This document shows, piece by piece, positions 36,830 to 45,758 of a DNA stretch of 64,000 bases. The position numbers and the translations under genes are program-made. This DNA comes from Halodurantibacterium daqingensis (GTDB lineage Bacteria; Pseudomonadota; Alphaproteobacteria; Rhodobacterales; Rhodobacteraceae). Below the pieces are notes generated by a model, which was given only the letters and a program-made list of their open reading frames with translations, did not search any database and was not told the DNA's origin. The first letter of the stretch is position 1, and every line of letters begins with the position of its first letter. The stretch covers positions 248,001 through 312,000 of the forward strand of contig NZ_JBHTFQ010000003.1 of the NCBI RefSeq assembly GCF_042666235.1. The letters are read 5' to 3'.

Positions 36830-36955
36830 GCCTCGCAGGTTGCGCGAGCTGAATGGCGGCAGCAGGGGTTGCGAGGGCGACCTGGGACTGCAACGCGGTG
36901 ACGGCCGCGCGTCCATGGGCGTTCCCCTGCTTCGGTGCCGCAGGTGCCCGGGCGC

Positions 36956-37351
36956 TCAGTCCACCCCGTGCACGGCCTGCGCCGAAAGCGCCTGCCAGCC
37001 TGTCTTGGTCTTGCGCAGCACAAAGCCGTAGATCACGGCGCGCCGCGGTGCCTCGGAGCCATCGGGGCGCAAAAGTCCCGAGAGGATATAGCGCTGCCAA
37101 ACCTGTACCAGACCGGGCGCGAGTTCCCGGGCACGGCCCTTGCCGGTCACAAGGCGCGCCTTGCGCCAGACGCCGGCAAAGCCCTGCAGGTGCCCTTCGG
37201 TGATCGCTTTCTGCCCTTCCCACCAGCCGTGTTCCGGCGTGATGAAATCGGCCTCGGGGGCGAAAAGCGCCGCCATCCGGGGCGCATCGCGCGCGGTGAA
37301 TGCGTCGGAAAAGGCGCGGGCAAAGCTTTCGGGGCTGGGGGGAAGGGTCAC
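36956..37351 (-). CDS. SnoaL-like / DUF4440-type protein
   Basis: A 131-residue protein of the NTF2/SnoaL fold (SFARAFSDAFTARDAPRMAALFAPEADF near the start, shortened here; then GWWEGQKAITEGH). Members act as small hydrolases, isomerases or binding domains, so the function is open. Its start overlaps the stop of the upstream FAD-linked dehydrogenase by 4 bases (ATGA), indicating a shared role or coupled expression. Confidence 0.78.
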   Translation of the reverse strand: MTLPPSPESFARAFSDAFTARDAPRMAALFAPEADFITPEHGWWEGQKAITEGHLQGFAGVWRKARLVTGKGRARELAPGLVQVWQRYILSGLLRPDGSEAPRRAVIYGFVLRKTKTGWQALSAQAVHGVD

Positions 37352-38718
37352 TGGGGAACCACCTTTCCAGGGTTCAGGATCCCTTGCGGATCAAGTGCGG
37401 CCTTGAGACTGCCCATCACTTCCCATGCTGCGCCGTGTTCCGCGGGCATATAGGGGATCTTGCCCATGCCGATCCCGTGTTCGCCTGTCACCGTGCCGCC
37501 CAGACGCAGCGCGCGTTCGGCCATGCGCCCGGCCAGGCGCGCGGCTTCGGCATGATCTGATGCACTGCCGGGGTCAACCAGAAGGATGGCGTGAAAATTG
37601 CCGTCGCCGACGTGGCCGAGGATCGGACCCTCGATGCTGCTTGCGGCGATATCGGCTGCGGTTTCCTCGACTGCCGCGGCAAGCGCCGAGATCGGCACGC
37701 AGACATCGGTGATGATGGCGCGCGCGCCCGGGCGCAGGGCCAGGCAGGCGTAATAGGCATTGTGGCGCATCTTCCAGAGCGCGTTGCGTTCTTCCGGGCG
37801 GGTGGCCCAGCGGAAATCCTCGCCGCCCAGATCGGCCGCGATCTCGCCAAAGCGGGCCGACTGTTCGGCCACCGCGGCGTCCGAGCCATGAAATTCGACC
37901 AGAAGATGCGGCTGTTCCGGCAGGCCCGCCTGGGAATAGGCGTTTACCGCGGCGGTGGCGGCCCGATCCAGGAACTCGATCCGTGCCATCGGGATGCCGC
38001 TCTGGATCGTGGCGATCACCGTTTCAACGGCGGCGGCCATTTCGGCAAAGCCGCAGACCGCGCTTGCCACGGCTTCGGGCTGGCCCTGCAGGCGCAGTGT
38101 CAGTTCGGTGATCAGCCCCAGGGTGCCTTCGGATCCGACGAAAAGGCCGGTGAGGTCATAACCGGAGGAAGATTTGCGCGCGGCGCTTCCGGTGCGGATC
38201 ACCCGCCCGTCGGCCAGAACCACCTCGAGTGCCAGAACATTGTCGCGCATCGTGCCATAGCGCACGGCGGTCGTGCCGCTGGCGCGGGTGGCCGCCATGC
38301 CGCCAAGGCTCGCGTTCGCGCCCGGATCGACCGGAAAGAACAGCCCGGTCGCGCGCAGGTCGGTATTCAGCGCCTCGCGGGTCAGCCCGGGCTGCACTAC
38401 GGCAAGCATATCCTCGGGCCGAACCTCAATCAGCCGGTTCATGCGCGAAAAATCCACCGTCACGCCGCCCTTCACCGGCAGGGCGTGCCCTTCAAGCGAA
38501 GTTCCCGCCCCCCAGGCCACAACCGGGCAGCCATGGGCTGCACATATCCCCACGATCGCGGCGACCTCGGCCGTATCTTGCGGATAGGCCACCGCATCGG
38601 GCGGCATGGCGGGGAAATGTGCCTCGTTTGCGCCGTGCAGCGCCAGATCCGAGGGCGAGCGGCCGAGCCGGTCCCCCAGACGGGCGGCGAGCGCGTCAAG
38701 CGCCTGTGCAATGGTCAT
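37348..38718 (-). CDS. FAD-linked oxidase, D-lactate dehydrogenase (cytochrome) type
   Basis: A 456-residue VAO-family flavoprotein like Dld/GlcD. The PCMH FAD-binding domain is clear (VVAWGAGTSLEGHALP, PVDPGANASLGGMAATRASG, GLFVGSEGTLGLITELTL), and the C-terminal part carries the substrate/FAD histidine motif GTVTGEHGIGMGK. Likely oxidises D-lactate or a related 2-hydroxy acid. The Met at 38718 is preferred over 38745. Translationally coupled to the SnoaL-like gene. Confidence 0.88.
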   Translation of the reverse strand: MTIAQALDALAARLGDRLGRSPSDLALHGANEAHFPAMPPDAVAYPQDTAEVAAIVGICAAHGCPVVAWGAGTSLEGHALPVKGGVTVDFSRMNRLIEVRPEDMLAVVQPGLTREALNTDLRATGLFFPVDPGANASLGGMAATRASGTTAVRYGTMRDNVLALEVVLADGRVIRTGSAARKSSSGYDLTGLFVGSEGTLGLITELTLRLQGQPEAVASAVCGFAEMAAAVETVIATIQSGIPMARIEFLDRAATAAVNAYSQAGLPEQPHLLVEFHGSDAAVAEQSARFGEIAADLGGEDFRWATRPEERNALWKMRHNAYYACLALRPGARAIITDVCVPISALAAAVEETAADIAASSIEGPILGHVGDGNFHAILLVDPGSASDHAEAARLAGRMAERALRLGGTVTGEHGIGMGKIPYMPAEHGAAWEVMGSLKAALDPQGILNPGKVVPQ

Positions 38719-38796
38719 GCGTGCCTCTGAATTTTTCCGGCACATTATGACAAACGCTGGCGCTGCGAAAGCCCGGAGCGGCGCCTGATCTTCCGG

Positions 38797-39138
38797 TCAG
38801 ATCTGTTCCACCGTGACCCGATCGGGGAAGAATGACAGGTAGTCGCGAAGCTCTTCCGCCAGGGGCTTCGGATCCTCATAGGACCAGCAGGCATCGTTGA
38901 TCGTGGTGCTTTTGGTCACGAGGTTATAGTAACTCGCCGCGCCCTTGCGCGGGCAGATCGTCCGGCTGTCAGACCGGTCAAGGAAGGCCATTGCGACATC
39001 GGTACGCGGGAAATAGATCGCGGCCGTGGCCCGCCCTTCGGTGACTTCAAGCGCGGCCTGGCTTTCGCCCAGCACGGCTCCGCCGGCGCGCACCACCCAG
39101 GTTCCCTCTGCCTTCTGGATCTTGATCTGGTCGGGCAT
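38797..39138 (-). CDS. DUF427 domain-containing protein
   Basis: 113 residues with the DUF427 core: GGAVLGESQAALEV, YFPRTDVAMAFL, CPRKGAASYYNLV and the tail FFPDRVTVEQI. The family is small, cytoplasmic and of unknown function; a nucleotide-like or ligand-binding fold is suggested for it. It stands between the dehydrogenase and the M24 peptidase genes. Confidence 0.9.
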   Translation of the reverse strand: MPDQIKIQKAEGTWVVRAGGAVLGESQAALEVTEGRATAAIYFPRTDVAMAFLDRSDSRTICPRKGAASYYNLVTKSTTINDACWSYEDPKPLAEELRDYLSFFPDRVTVEQI

Positions 39139-39179
39139 GTCGTTCTCCGTGTTGTTCGTCGGTGGGGCTCCCTGCGGAC

Positions 39180-40964
39180 TCAGATCGGCTGGGTCGCGCG
39201 AACCAGCCAGTCCCGGGTTTCGGGGCTGACCAGTGGGGCAAGGGCCGCAGCGACCCGCGTGTGATAGCTGTTCAGCCAGTCACGCTCGGCCTGCGACAGC
39301 ATATCCGGCAGGATCACGCGCCGGTCGATGGGGCAGAGCGTGAGTGTCTCGAAGTTCAGCATTTCCCGGGCGTCGGCGCCCGGCAGCGCCGGGGCAGGCT
39401 GGACCACGATCAGGTTCTCGATCCGAATGCCAAAGGCGCCCTCGCGGTAATAGCCCGGTTCGTTCGACAGGATCATCCCCGGCTCCAACGGCACGTCCGA
39501 AACCCGGGAAAGCCGCTGCGGCCCTTCATGCACCGACAGGAACGCCCCCACACCGTGACCGGTTCCATGGTCATAGTCCTGACCGGCCAGCCATAGCGGA
39601 TAGCGTGCCAGCGCATCCAGATCGCGGCCAGCCAGCCCCTTGGGAAAGCGGGCGCGGGACATGGCGATCATGCCCTGCAGAACGCGGGTGAAGGCTTCTT
39701 TCTCGGCGGTTCCGACCTCTCCGAGGGCGATGGTGCGGGTAATATCGGTGGTGCCATCGGCATATTGTCCACCGGAATCCACCAGCAGAAGCTCGCCCTC
39801 GCGCAGCGGGCGGTTGGTGCCTTCGGTCACGCGATAGTGGACGATCGCACCGTCGGGACCGGCGCCGGCGATGGTTTCAAAGCTGATGTCGCGCAGCAGG
39901 TTAGAGCGGCTGCGGAAGGCCTCGAGCTTCCGGACCACGTCGATCTCCGTCAACCCTTCCGGTCGGGCGTCGAGCCAGGCCAGAAACTCGGCCATGGCGG
40001 CGCCGTCGCGCAGATGGGCCGCCCGCGCCCCCTCCAACTCGGCGGCATTCTTGCGCGCCTTTGGCAGGATGCAGGGATCCTGGCCCCAGTCCGGCCGCGC
40101 CGACAGACGGTCGGAAACCCAGAGCGGCGCGGTGGCCCTGTCCACCCGCACCGGGCCGGGAAGCGCCTGCAGCGCATGGCCAAGGCTTTCGGGGGGCAGG
40201 ATCTCCACATCGCCCAGATGGGCAATCACGGTCGGGTCCAGCTTGGCCGCGTCGATGAACAGCGCAAGCCGCGCATCATCGCGCAGGATCGCGAAACCAT
40301 GCACCACCGGGTTGCGGGGAATGTCGCTGCCACGGATGTTGAGCAGCCAGCACAGGCTGTCGGGCAGGGTGATCACCGCTGCCGCCTGGCCCGCCGCGCG
40401 CAGCACCGCCGCAAGGCGCGTCCGCTTGTCGGTGCTGCTTTCACCGGCAAGGGCTTCGGGATGCACGATGACCTTGCCGCAGGGCGGGGGCGGCTGATCG
40501 GCCCAGATCCGGTCGATCAGGTTTTCAACCCGCCGCAGCGTGATGCCACTGCCCGCGAGCTCTTTTTCGAGCGTCTCGATCTCTTCGGCCGTGTGCAACC
40601 AGGGATCAAAGCCAACCACCCCCGGTGCAAGGTTTGCGCGCAACCACGCGGCAGGTTTGGTCTCCGGCCAGTTGACCGGGGAAAACGTCGCGAGATCCAC
40701 CTGCGCGCGCACCTGCAGCCGATACCGGCCGTCAATGAAGACGCCGGCCTGATCCTGCAGCGCGATGCAGAAGCCGGCCGAGCCGGTGAAGCCCGTCAGC
40801 CAGGCCAGCCGGTCGTCATGGGGGGCAACATATTCGCCCTGATGGGCGTCGGCGCGGGGCACAAGAAAGCCCTCAAGCCCTTCGGCACGCATTTCGGCGC
40901 GCAGCAGTGCCAGACGCGGCGGCCCCTGTTCGGGGCGGGTCGCAGCGGTAAATCCTTGAAACAT
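39180..40964 (-). CDS. Aminopeptidase P family protein (M24, long form)
   Basis: A 594-residue Xaa-Pro aminopeptidase of the long two-N-domain type. Metal ligands of the M24 pita-bread domain are visible: the two aspartates in LLVDSGGQYADGTTDITR, the histidine in HGTGHGVGAFLSVHEGP and the glutamates in MILSNEPGYY and IRIENL. It releases N-terminal residues next to proline. Its start shares a base with the cobT stop, so it is co-transcribed with the cobaltochelatase genes. Confidence 0.94.
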   Translation of the reverse strand: MFQGFTAATRPEQGPPRLALLRAEMRAEGLEGFLVPRADAHQGEYVAPHDDRLAWLTGFTGSAGFCIALQDQAGVFIDGRYRLQVRAQVDLATFSPVNWPETKPAAWLRANLAPGVVGFDPWLHTAEEIETLEKELAGSGITLRRVENLIDRIWADQPPPPCGKVIVHPEALAGESSTDKRTRLAAVLRAAGQAAAVITLPDSLCWLLNIRGSDIPRNPVVHGFAILRDDARLALFIDAAKLDPTVIAHLGDVEILPPESLGHALQALPGPVRVDRATAPLWVSDRLSARPDWGQDPCILPKARKNAAELEGARAAHLRDGAAMAEFLAWLDARPEGLTEIDVVRKLEAFRSRSNLLRDISFETIAGAGPDGAIVHYRVTEGTNRPLREGELLLVDSGGQYADGTTDITRTIALGEVGTAEKEAFTRVLQGMIAMSRARFPKGLAGRDLDALARYPLWLAGQDYDHGTGHGVGAFLSVHEGPQRLSRVSDVPLEPGMILSNEPGYYREGAFGIRIENLIVVQPAPALPGADAREMLNFETLTLCPIDRRVILPDMLSQAERDWLNSYHTRVAAALAPLVSPETRDWLVRATQPI

Positions 40965-42829
40965 CAGCGTTTGATCCCCATGACTCGGGCGCGGGCGCGC
41001 GGATCGCTGTCAAACAGCGCTGCAAGCTGTTCCGTCATCGCCCCGGCAAGCTGTTCGACATCGGTGATTGTCACGGCACGCTGGTAGTATCGCGTGACGT
41101 CATGGCCGATACCGATGGCCAGAAGCTCCACGGCCTTGCGCCGTTCAACCATCGCGATCACATCGCGCAGGTGTTTCTCAAGGTAGTTGGCCGGATTGAC
41201 CGACAACGTCGAATCGTCCACCGGCGCCCCGTCGGAAATCACCATCAGGATCTTGCGCGCCTCGGGGCGGCCCAGCATGCGCCGGTGCGCCCATTCCAGC
41301 GCCTCGCCGTCGATGTTTTCCTTCAGAAGGCCTTCCTTCATCATCAGGCCAAGATTGGCCCGCACGCGCCGCCAAGGGGCATCGGCGCTTTTGTAGATGA
41401 TGTGGCGCAGATCATTGAGCCGCCCCGGCTGCTGGCTGCGGCCCGCCGCCAGCCAGCGTTCGCGGCTTTGGCCACCTTTCCAGGCGCGGGTGGTGAAGCC
41501 CAGGATCTCGACCTTCACCTGACACCGTTCCAGCGTCCGCGCCAGCACATCGGCACAGATCGCGGCGATCGAGATCGGACGGCCCCGCATCGAGCCCGAG
41601 TTGTCCAGCAGCAGCGTCACCACGGTATCGCGGAACTCGGTGTCCTTTTCGACCTTGAAGCTGAGCGGGGTTGTCGGGTTTGCCACCACCCGTGCCAGAC
41701 GGCCGGCATCCAGGATGCCTTCCTCGCGGTCGAATTCCCAGCTGCGGCTCTGCTGGGCCTGAAGACGGCGCTGCAGCTTGTTTGCGAGCCGGCTGACTGC
41801 CCCCTTGAGCGGTTCGAGCTGCTGGTCAAGATAGGCGCGCAGCCGTTCGAGTTCGGCGGTTTCCGCCAGTTCCTCGGCCCGGATCTCTTCGTCGAAATCG
41901 GTCGTGAAGGCGGCGTAGTTCGGATCGGCGGCCGAATGCGGGGCAGGGGGCGGCGGTTCAAGCGGTGCCTCGCCCTCGGGCAGTTCGGTTTCCTCGGCAA
42001 GCTCGGCATCAGCGCTGTCGTCAAGGCTGGCTTGGGCCTGGCTCATGTCCTGGCTCTGGTCGCTTTGCTCCTGTTCGGAACTGTCGGACTGTTCGCTGTC
42101 GTCCTGGTCGCTGGCCTGCTGGTCCTGCGTTTCCTCCTCGCGGGTTTCGGCTTCGTCGCCGCTGTCGTCATCCGCCTCATCGGGGTCGTCGCCCAACTGG
42201 TCCCCATAGCCCAGATCGGTGATGATCCGGCGGGCAAAGCGTGCGAAGGCCGCCTGATCCCCCAGAACGGTGTCCAGATCGGCAAGGGTGCCCGCAGCCT
42301 GCTGTTCGATGAAGGGGCGCCACAGCTCCATCACATTGGCCGCATCCGGCGGAAGCGGGCGCCCCGTGGCGAGGTGGCGCAGCAGATAGCCGGCGGCTGT
42401 GGCCAGCGGGGCGTCGGCGGCCTGTCGGATCTGGCCATAGCCCTTGCGGGCCGCTTCATGGCCGATCTTTGCATCGATGTTTCCGGCCGTGCCCGGCATC
42501 GTGCGGGCGCCCACCGCCTCGCAGCGCGCGGTTTCAAGCGCCTCGTAAAGCTCGCGCGCCACATTGCCTTCGGGCGCATAACGGCTGTGGGTGGCGGTGT
42601 CGTGATACTTGCGGCGCAGTGCGAAGGCATCGGCGGTGCCACGGGCCAGCAGCACCTCGTCACGGGTCATGCGGCGGCTGACCTGTGGCAGCCGCATCCC
42701 GTCGCCCGACATGCCCGGCGGATCGACCGAATAGCTGACCGCCAGTTCCCGATCATCGGCAAGCGTGCGTGTCGCCTCGGCAAGGGCCTTCTTGAACGGT
42801 TCGGCGGGGTTGTCAGTCGGTTTGTTCAT
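40964..42829 (-). CDS. cobT: Aerobic cobaltochelatase subunit CobT
   Basis: With CobS and CobN inserts cobalt into hydrogenobyrinate a,c-diamide in aerobic cobalamin synthesis. 621 residues: an N-terminal domain, a long acidic Asp/Glu/Ser/Gln-rich stretch (about residues 205-300), and a C-terminal von Willebrand A domain with the MIDAS motif LLLDNSGSMRG. The ATG at 42829 (MNKPTDNPAEPF) is preferred to one seven codons upstream. cobS lies upstream on the same strand. Confidence 0.94.
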   Translation of the reverse strand: MNKPTDNPAEPFKKALAEATRTLADDRELAVSYSVDPPGMSGDGMRLPQVSRRMTRDEVLLARGTADAFALRRKYHDTATHSRYAPEGNVARELYEALETARCEAVGARTMPGTAGNIDAKIGHEAARKGYGQIRQAADAPLATAAGYLLRHLATGRPLPPDAANVMELWRPFIEQQAAGTLADLDTVLGDQAAFARFARRIITDLGYGDQLGDDPDEADDDSGDEAETREEETQDQQASDQDDSEQSDSSEQEQSDQSQDMSQAQASLDDSADAELAEETELPEGEAPLEPPPPAPHSAADPNYAAFTTDFDEEIRAEELAETAELERLRAYLDQQLEPLKGAVSRLANKLQRRLQAQQSRSWEFDREEGILDAGRLARVVANPTTPLSFKVEKDTEFRDTVVTLLLDNSGSMRGRPISIAAICADVLARTLERCQVKVEILGFTTRAWKGGQSRERWLAAGRSQQPGRLNDLRHIIYKSADAPWRRVRANLGLMMKEGLLKENIDGEALEWAHRRMLGRPEARKILMVISDGAPVDDSTLSVNPANYLEKHLRDVIAMVERRKAVELLAIGIGHDVTRYYQRAVTITDVEQLAGAMTEQLAALFDSDPRARARVMGIKR

Positions 42830-42982
42830 CGCTTGTCCGTTCCTGCTCAAGACCGATCGCCCGGCCGATGCCCGGCCGCAGAGCCCGTCCCGATGCCCCG
42901 GCCATCCGGGCCGGCCGGCGCCGCCTTCTGCACCAACCTGGCGCCGCGGTTCGCGCTTGGTCGGGCAACAGCCGCATGAACC

Positions 42983-43969
42983 TCAACCGAGGCTGGTGCT
43001 TGCCGCGCTTTCGGGCAGTTCTTCGTCGAAGCAGCGCTGATAGAACTCGGCGACGGTCTGCCGCTCCAGCTCGTCGCATTTGTTGAGGAAGGTCAGCCGG
43101 AAGGCATAGCCGACATTGCGGAAGATCCGCGCGTTTTCCGCCCAGGCGATGACGGTGCGCGGCGACATGACGGTTGACAGGTCGCCGTTCATGAAGGCGG
43201 TCCGCGTCAGGTCGGCAACCGTGACCATCTGGCCGATCTGGCGGCGGCCCTTCTCGTTGTTGTAATGCGGGTTCTTCGCCAGCACGATCGCGGCTTCGGC
43301 ATCATGGCTGAGGTAATTGAGCGTCGCCACCAGGCTCCAGCGGTCCATCTGGCCCTGGTTGATCTGCTGCGTTCCGTGGTAAAGACCGGTTGTATCGCCA
43401 AGGCCCACGGTGTTGGCGGTTGCAAACAGGCGGAAGCTGGGGTGGGGGGTGATGATCTCGTTCTGGTCAAGAAGCGTCAGCTTGCCATCCGTTTCCAGAA
43501 CCCGCTGGATCACGAACATCACATCTGCGCGGCCGGCGTCGTATTCGTCAAAGACGATGGCGCAGGGGTTGCGCAGCGCCCAGGGCAGGATGCCCTCCTG
43601 GAACTGGGTCACCTGCTTGCCGTCGACCAGCTTGATCGCGTCCTTGCCGATCAGGTCTATCCGGCTGACATGGCTGTCGAGGTTGACGCGCACGCAGGGC
43701 CAGTTCAGCCGGGCGGCCACCTGTTCGATGTGGCTGGACTTGCCCGTGCCGTGATAGCCTTGGATCATGACGCGGCGGTTGTACTGAAACCCCGCCAGGA
43801 TCGCGAGCGTGGTATCCTGATCGAACTTGTAGGTACTGTCCACGTCGGGGACACGGTCGCTGCGTTCGGCAAAGCCCCTGACCGTCATGTCACTGTCGAT
43901 CCCGAAGACCTCGCGGACGGAAATATCCTCGGTGGGTTTTGCCTGTCTGTCCATCATGCCGTCCGCCAT
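42983..43969 (-). CDS. cobS: Aerobic cobaltochelatase subunit CobS
   Basis: AAA+ MoxR-like ATPase that partners CobT. 328 residues with Walker A GYHGTGKSSHIE, Walker B CAIVFDEYDAG and sensor FATANTVGLGD. The start at 43969 follows GAGGACAGG; one further upstream (44035) is in frame but unlikely. A 153-bp gap with GC-rich repeats separates it from cobT. CobN is not in this window. Confidence 0.94.
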   Translation of the reverse strand: MADGMMDRQAKPTEDISVREVFGIDSDMTVRGFAERSDRVPDVDSTYKFDQDTTLAILAGFQYNRRVMIQGYHGTGKSSHIEQVAARLNWPCVRVNLDSHVSRIDLIGKDAIKLVDGKQVTQFQEGILPWALRNPCAIVFDEYDAGRADVMFVIQRVLETDGKLTLLDQNEIITPHPSFRLFATANTVGLGDTTGLYHGTQQINQGQMDRWSLVATLNYLSHDAEAAIVLAKNPHYNNEKGRRQIGQMVTVADLTRTAFMNGDLSTVMSPRTVIAWAENARIFRNVGYAFRLTFLNKCDELERQTVAEFYQRCFDEELPESAASTSLG

Positions 43970-44052
43970 CCTGTCCTCATCCAACGCTCGGAAGCCTGTC
44001 CCGCTTTGTGTGAAACATATCGTCCGCCGGTGCAAGGGGAAGGGCCAGCGGC

Positions 44053-44685
44053 CTAGTCCCTGAAGTTTCGGCTGTCCTTGATCTGATCCCAGGCCCAGAC
44101 CACCTCTTGCAGCCGGTCCTCGTCGGCGCGGTTGCCGCCGTTCATGTCGGGATGAAGATCCTTCACAAGGCTCTTGTATTGCTTGCGGATCTCGACCCGT
44201 GTCCAGTGATCGCGCGCTTCGAGGATCTCGATCGCGCGCCGTTCGGTGGGCGGCAGGCGCCGCGTGTGGGTGGGCGTCGATTTCCCCGGGTTCTGGGTGG
44301 CTTTCTCGCCGAGGATTTCATGCGGGTCCTCGATCCCCAGCCGGGCCCAGGCGCGGCCTTCGTCGGGCTTGCCGATGGGCTTGGTCTCGCGGCCCCAGAC
44401 GCGATCGGTGTTCATGAACTTCTGGAATTCCTCCTCGGTCTGGCCGGTGAAGAAGTTCCATTTCAGATTGTATTCCCGAACGTGATCCTTGCAGAACCAG
44501 AAGTATTCGTCCAACCGCTCGGGGGATTTGGGGGCGCGATACTGCCCGGCTTCGGCGCAGCCGGGGCTGTCGCACGGGCGGTTCGAGGTTTCGAATGCAC
44601 CGGACATGCCGCGCTTGCCCTTGGTCCGACGTTTCTTGTCGGTCGAGACGCGGAGGTCAAAATCAAACGGCGAACGATTGGTCAT
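44053..44685 (-). CDS. DnaJ-domain protein (C-terminal J domain)
   Basis: 210 residues. The N-terminal part has a CDSPGCAEAGQYRAP cysteine motif and WFCKDHVREYNLKWNFF; the C-terminal about 60 residues form a J domain with the HPD tripeptide (VKDLHPDMNGG), which stimulates Hsp70 ATPase. This type, with the J domain at the end, is conserved next to cobS in the order. The track-style upstream start is a TTG; the ATG at 44685 is preferred. Divergent from bolA. Confidence 0.88.
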   Translation of the reverse strand: MTNRSPFDFDLRVSTDKKRRTKGKRGMSGAFETSNRPCDSPGCAEAGQYRAPKSPERLDEYFWFCKDHVREYNLKWNFFTGQTEEEFQKFMNTDRVWGRETKPIGKPDEGRAWARLGIEDPHEILGEKATQNPGKSTPTHTRRLPPTERRAIEILEARDHWTRVEIRKQYKSLVKDLHPDMNGGNRADEDRLQEVVWAWDQIKDSRNFRD

Positions 44686-44760
44686 CGGCAAGGCCCTTTT
44701 CGACTCGGACGCAGCAGTCTAGGGTTTTCTGCGCAAGGGTGAAGGGGGCGAACAGAAAAA

Positions 44761-45018
44761 ATGGCTTTGGCGGATGACATTCATGCGAGGCTGTATGATG
44801 CCTTCGCGCCGACGCTGCTTGAGGTGGTGGACGACAGCGAGTCGCACCGCGGTCACGGCGGCTGGCGCGAGGGTGGCGAAACGCATTTCAATGTGACGCT
44901 CCGCGCGCCTGCCTTCGGAAGCATGTCCCGGATCGAGCGGCACCGCGCGGTTCACGCGGCCTTGGGTTCAGATCTTGTCGGGCGCATTCACGCCCTGGCG
45001 CTGGATATCGGCGCCTGA
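44761..45018 (+). CDS. BolA-family protein
   Basis: 85 residues with the BolA fold (EVVDDSESHRGHGGWREGGE, ETHFNVTLRAPAF, SRIERHRAVHAALGSDLVGRIHALAL shortened here). BolA proteins bind monothiol glutaredoxins and act in iron-sulphur cluster handling. It diverges from the J-domain gene across 75 bases. Confidence 0.92.
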   Translation: MALADDIHARLYDAFAPTLLEVVDDSESHRGHGGWREGGETHFNVTLRAPAFGSMSRIERHRAVHAALGSDLVGRIHALALDIGA

Positions 45019-45164
45019 CCAGACGCATTGGCAGCCTCAGACTGTCGCCGCGAGCGGCCAAGGCGCGTCACCCGGTCGCGTGACTTTGCATCATAATCCG
45101 GGGCCAGAGCGTTTCGCCCGTTCGCCGGCCCGTCGGCGGCAGCGACGGCCCGATCATCGCGAGG

Positions 45165-45674
45165 CTATTCGCCGCGATGGCCGGGAGCCCCGGGTTCCAT
45201 GCGGGTGCCACCGGGACGTGCCGGCGCGGGATCTTCACGTCGAAGCCGTTGCGCGGGGGCAACCGGCGCCAGACGGGGTGCGGTGCCCTCCACGGCCGAG
45301 GGTGTCAGCGATGCTGCCATGGCGGCCGGTGTTGGAGCGTCGGGCACCACCGCGAGGCCCGGTTCGGGCGGCACACGCTCTGTCACATGCACGGCAGCGC
45401 GTGGCGGGGGCGCGACGCTGGCGGTATGCGCCGCCGCTTCAACCAGCCGGCGAAACACGAGCATGTTCTGATAGCTCGTCTGCTTGCGCGCAAACAGGCC
45501 TGGCCGCTCTTCGCAGGGCAGCGTCTCTGCGCGCTGGTATTCCCAGCCCTGCGCTGCCATCTCGTTCATCATGGCCGAAAGAGTATGGGCAAAACGTTCC
45601 TGCGTTGCGCGGATGCCCTTGACCTTCTGGCCCCGCATCGGGGCCGGGACGACCTTGTATTCATAGCGCGGCAT
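45165..45674 (-). CDS. DUF4177 domain-containing protein
   Basis: A 169-residue protein with an N-terminal DUF4177 domain (YEYKVVPAP, MNEMAAQGWEYQRAETLPCEE, MLVFRR; about residues 1-78) and a disordered Pro/Ala-rich tail. Function is unknown. The opening MPRYEYKVVPAPMRG is characteristic. Convergent with bolA across a 146-bp gap in which nothing clear was seen. Confidence 0.88.
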   Translation of the reverse strand: MPRYEYKVVPAPMRGQKVKGIRATQERFAHTLSAMMNEMAAQGWEYQRAETLPCEERPGLFARKQTSYQNMLVFRRLVEAAAHTASVAPPPRAAVHVTERVPPEPGLAVVPDAPTPAAMAASLTPSAVEGTAPRLAPVAPAQRLRREDPAPARPGGTRMEPGAPGHRGE

Positions 45675-45758
45675 GCACTGCCTCCCCTGCGGTATCCCGT
45701 CGGCGACGGGCTTTCGGCAGAACGATCTGCCCTGCGATCCTAACGCAGAAGTTCCGGC

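Noticed and set aside
41800..42200. Low-complexity, repeat-like sequence
   Set aside because: It encodes the acidic linker of CobT, a normal feature of that protein.
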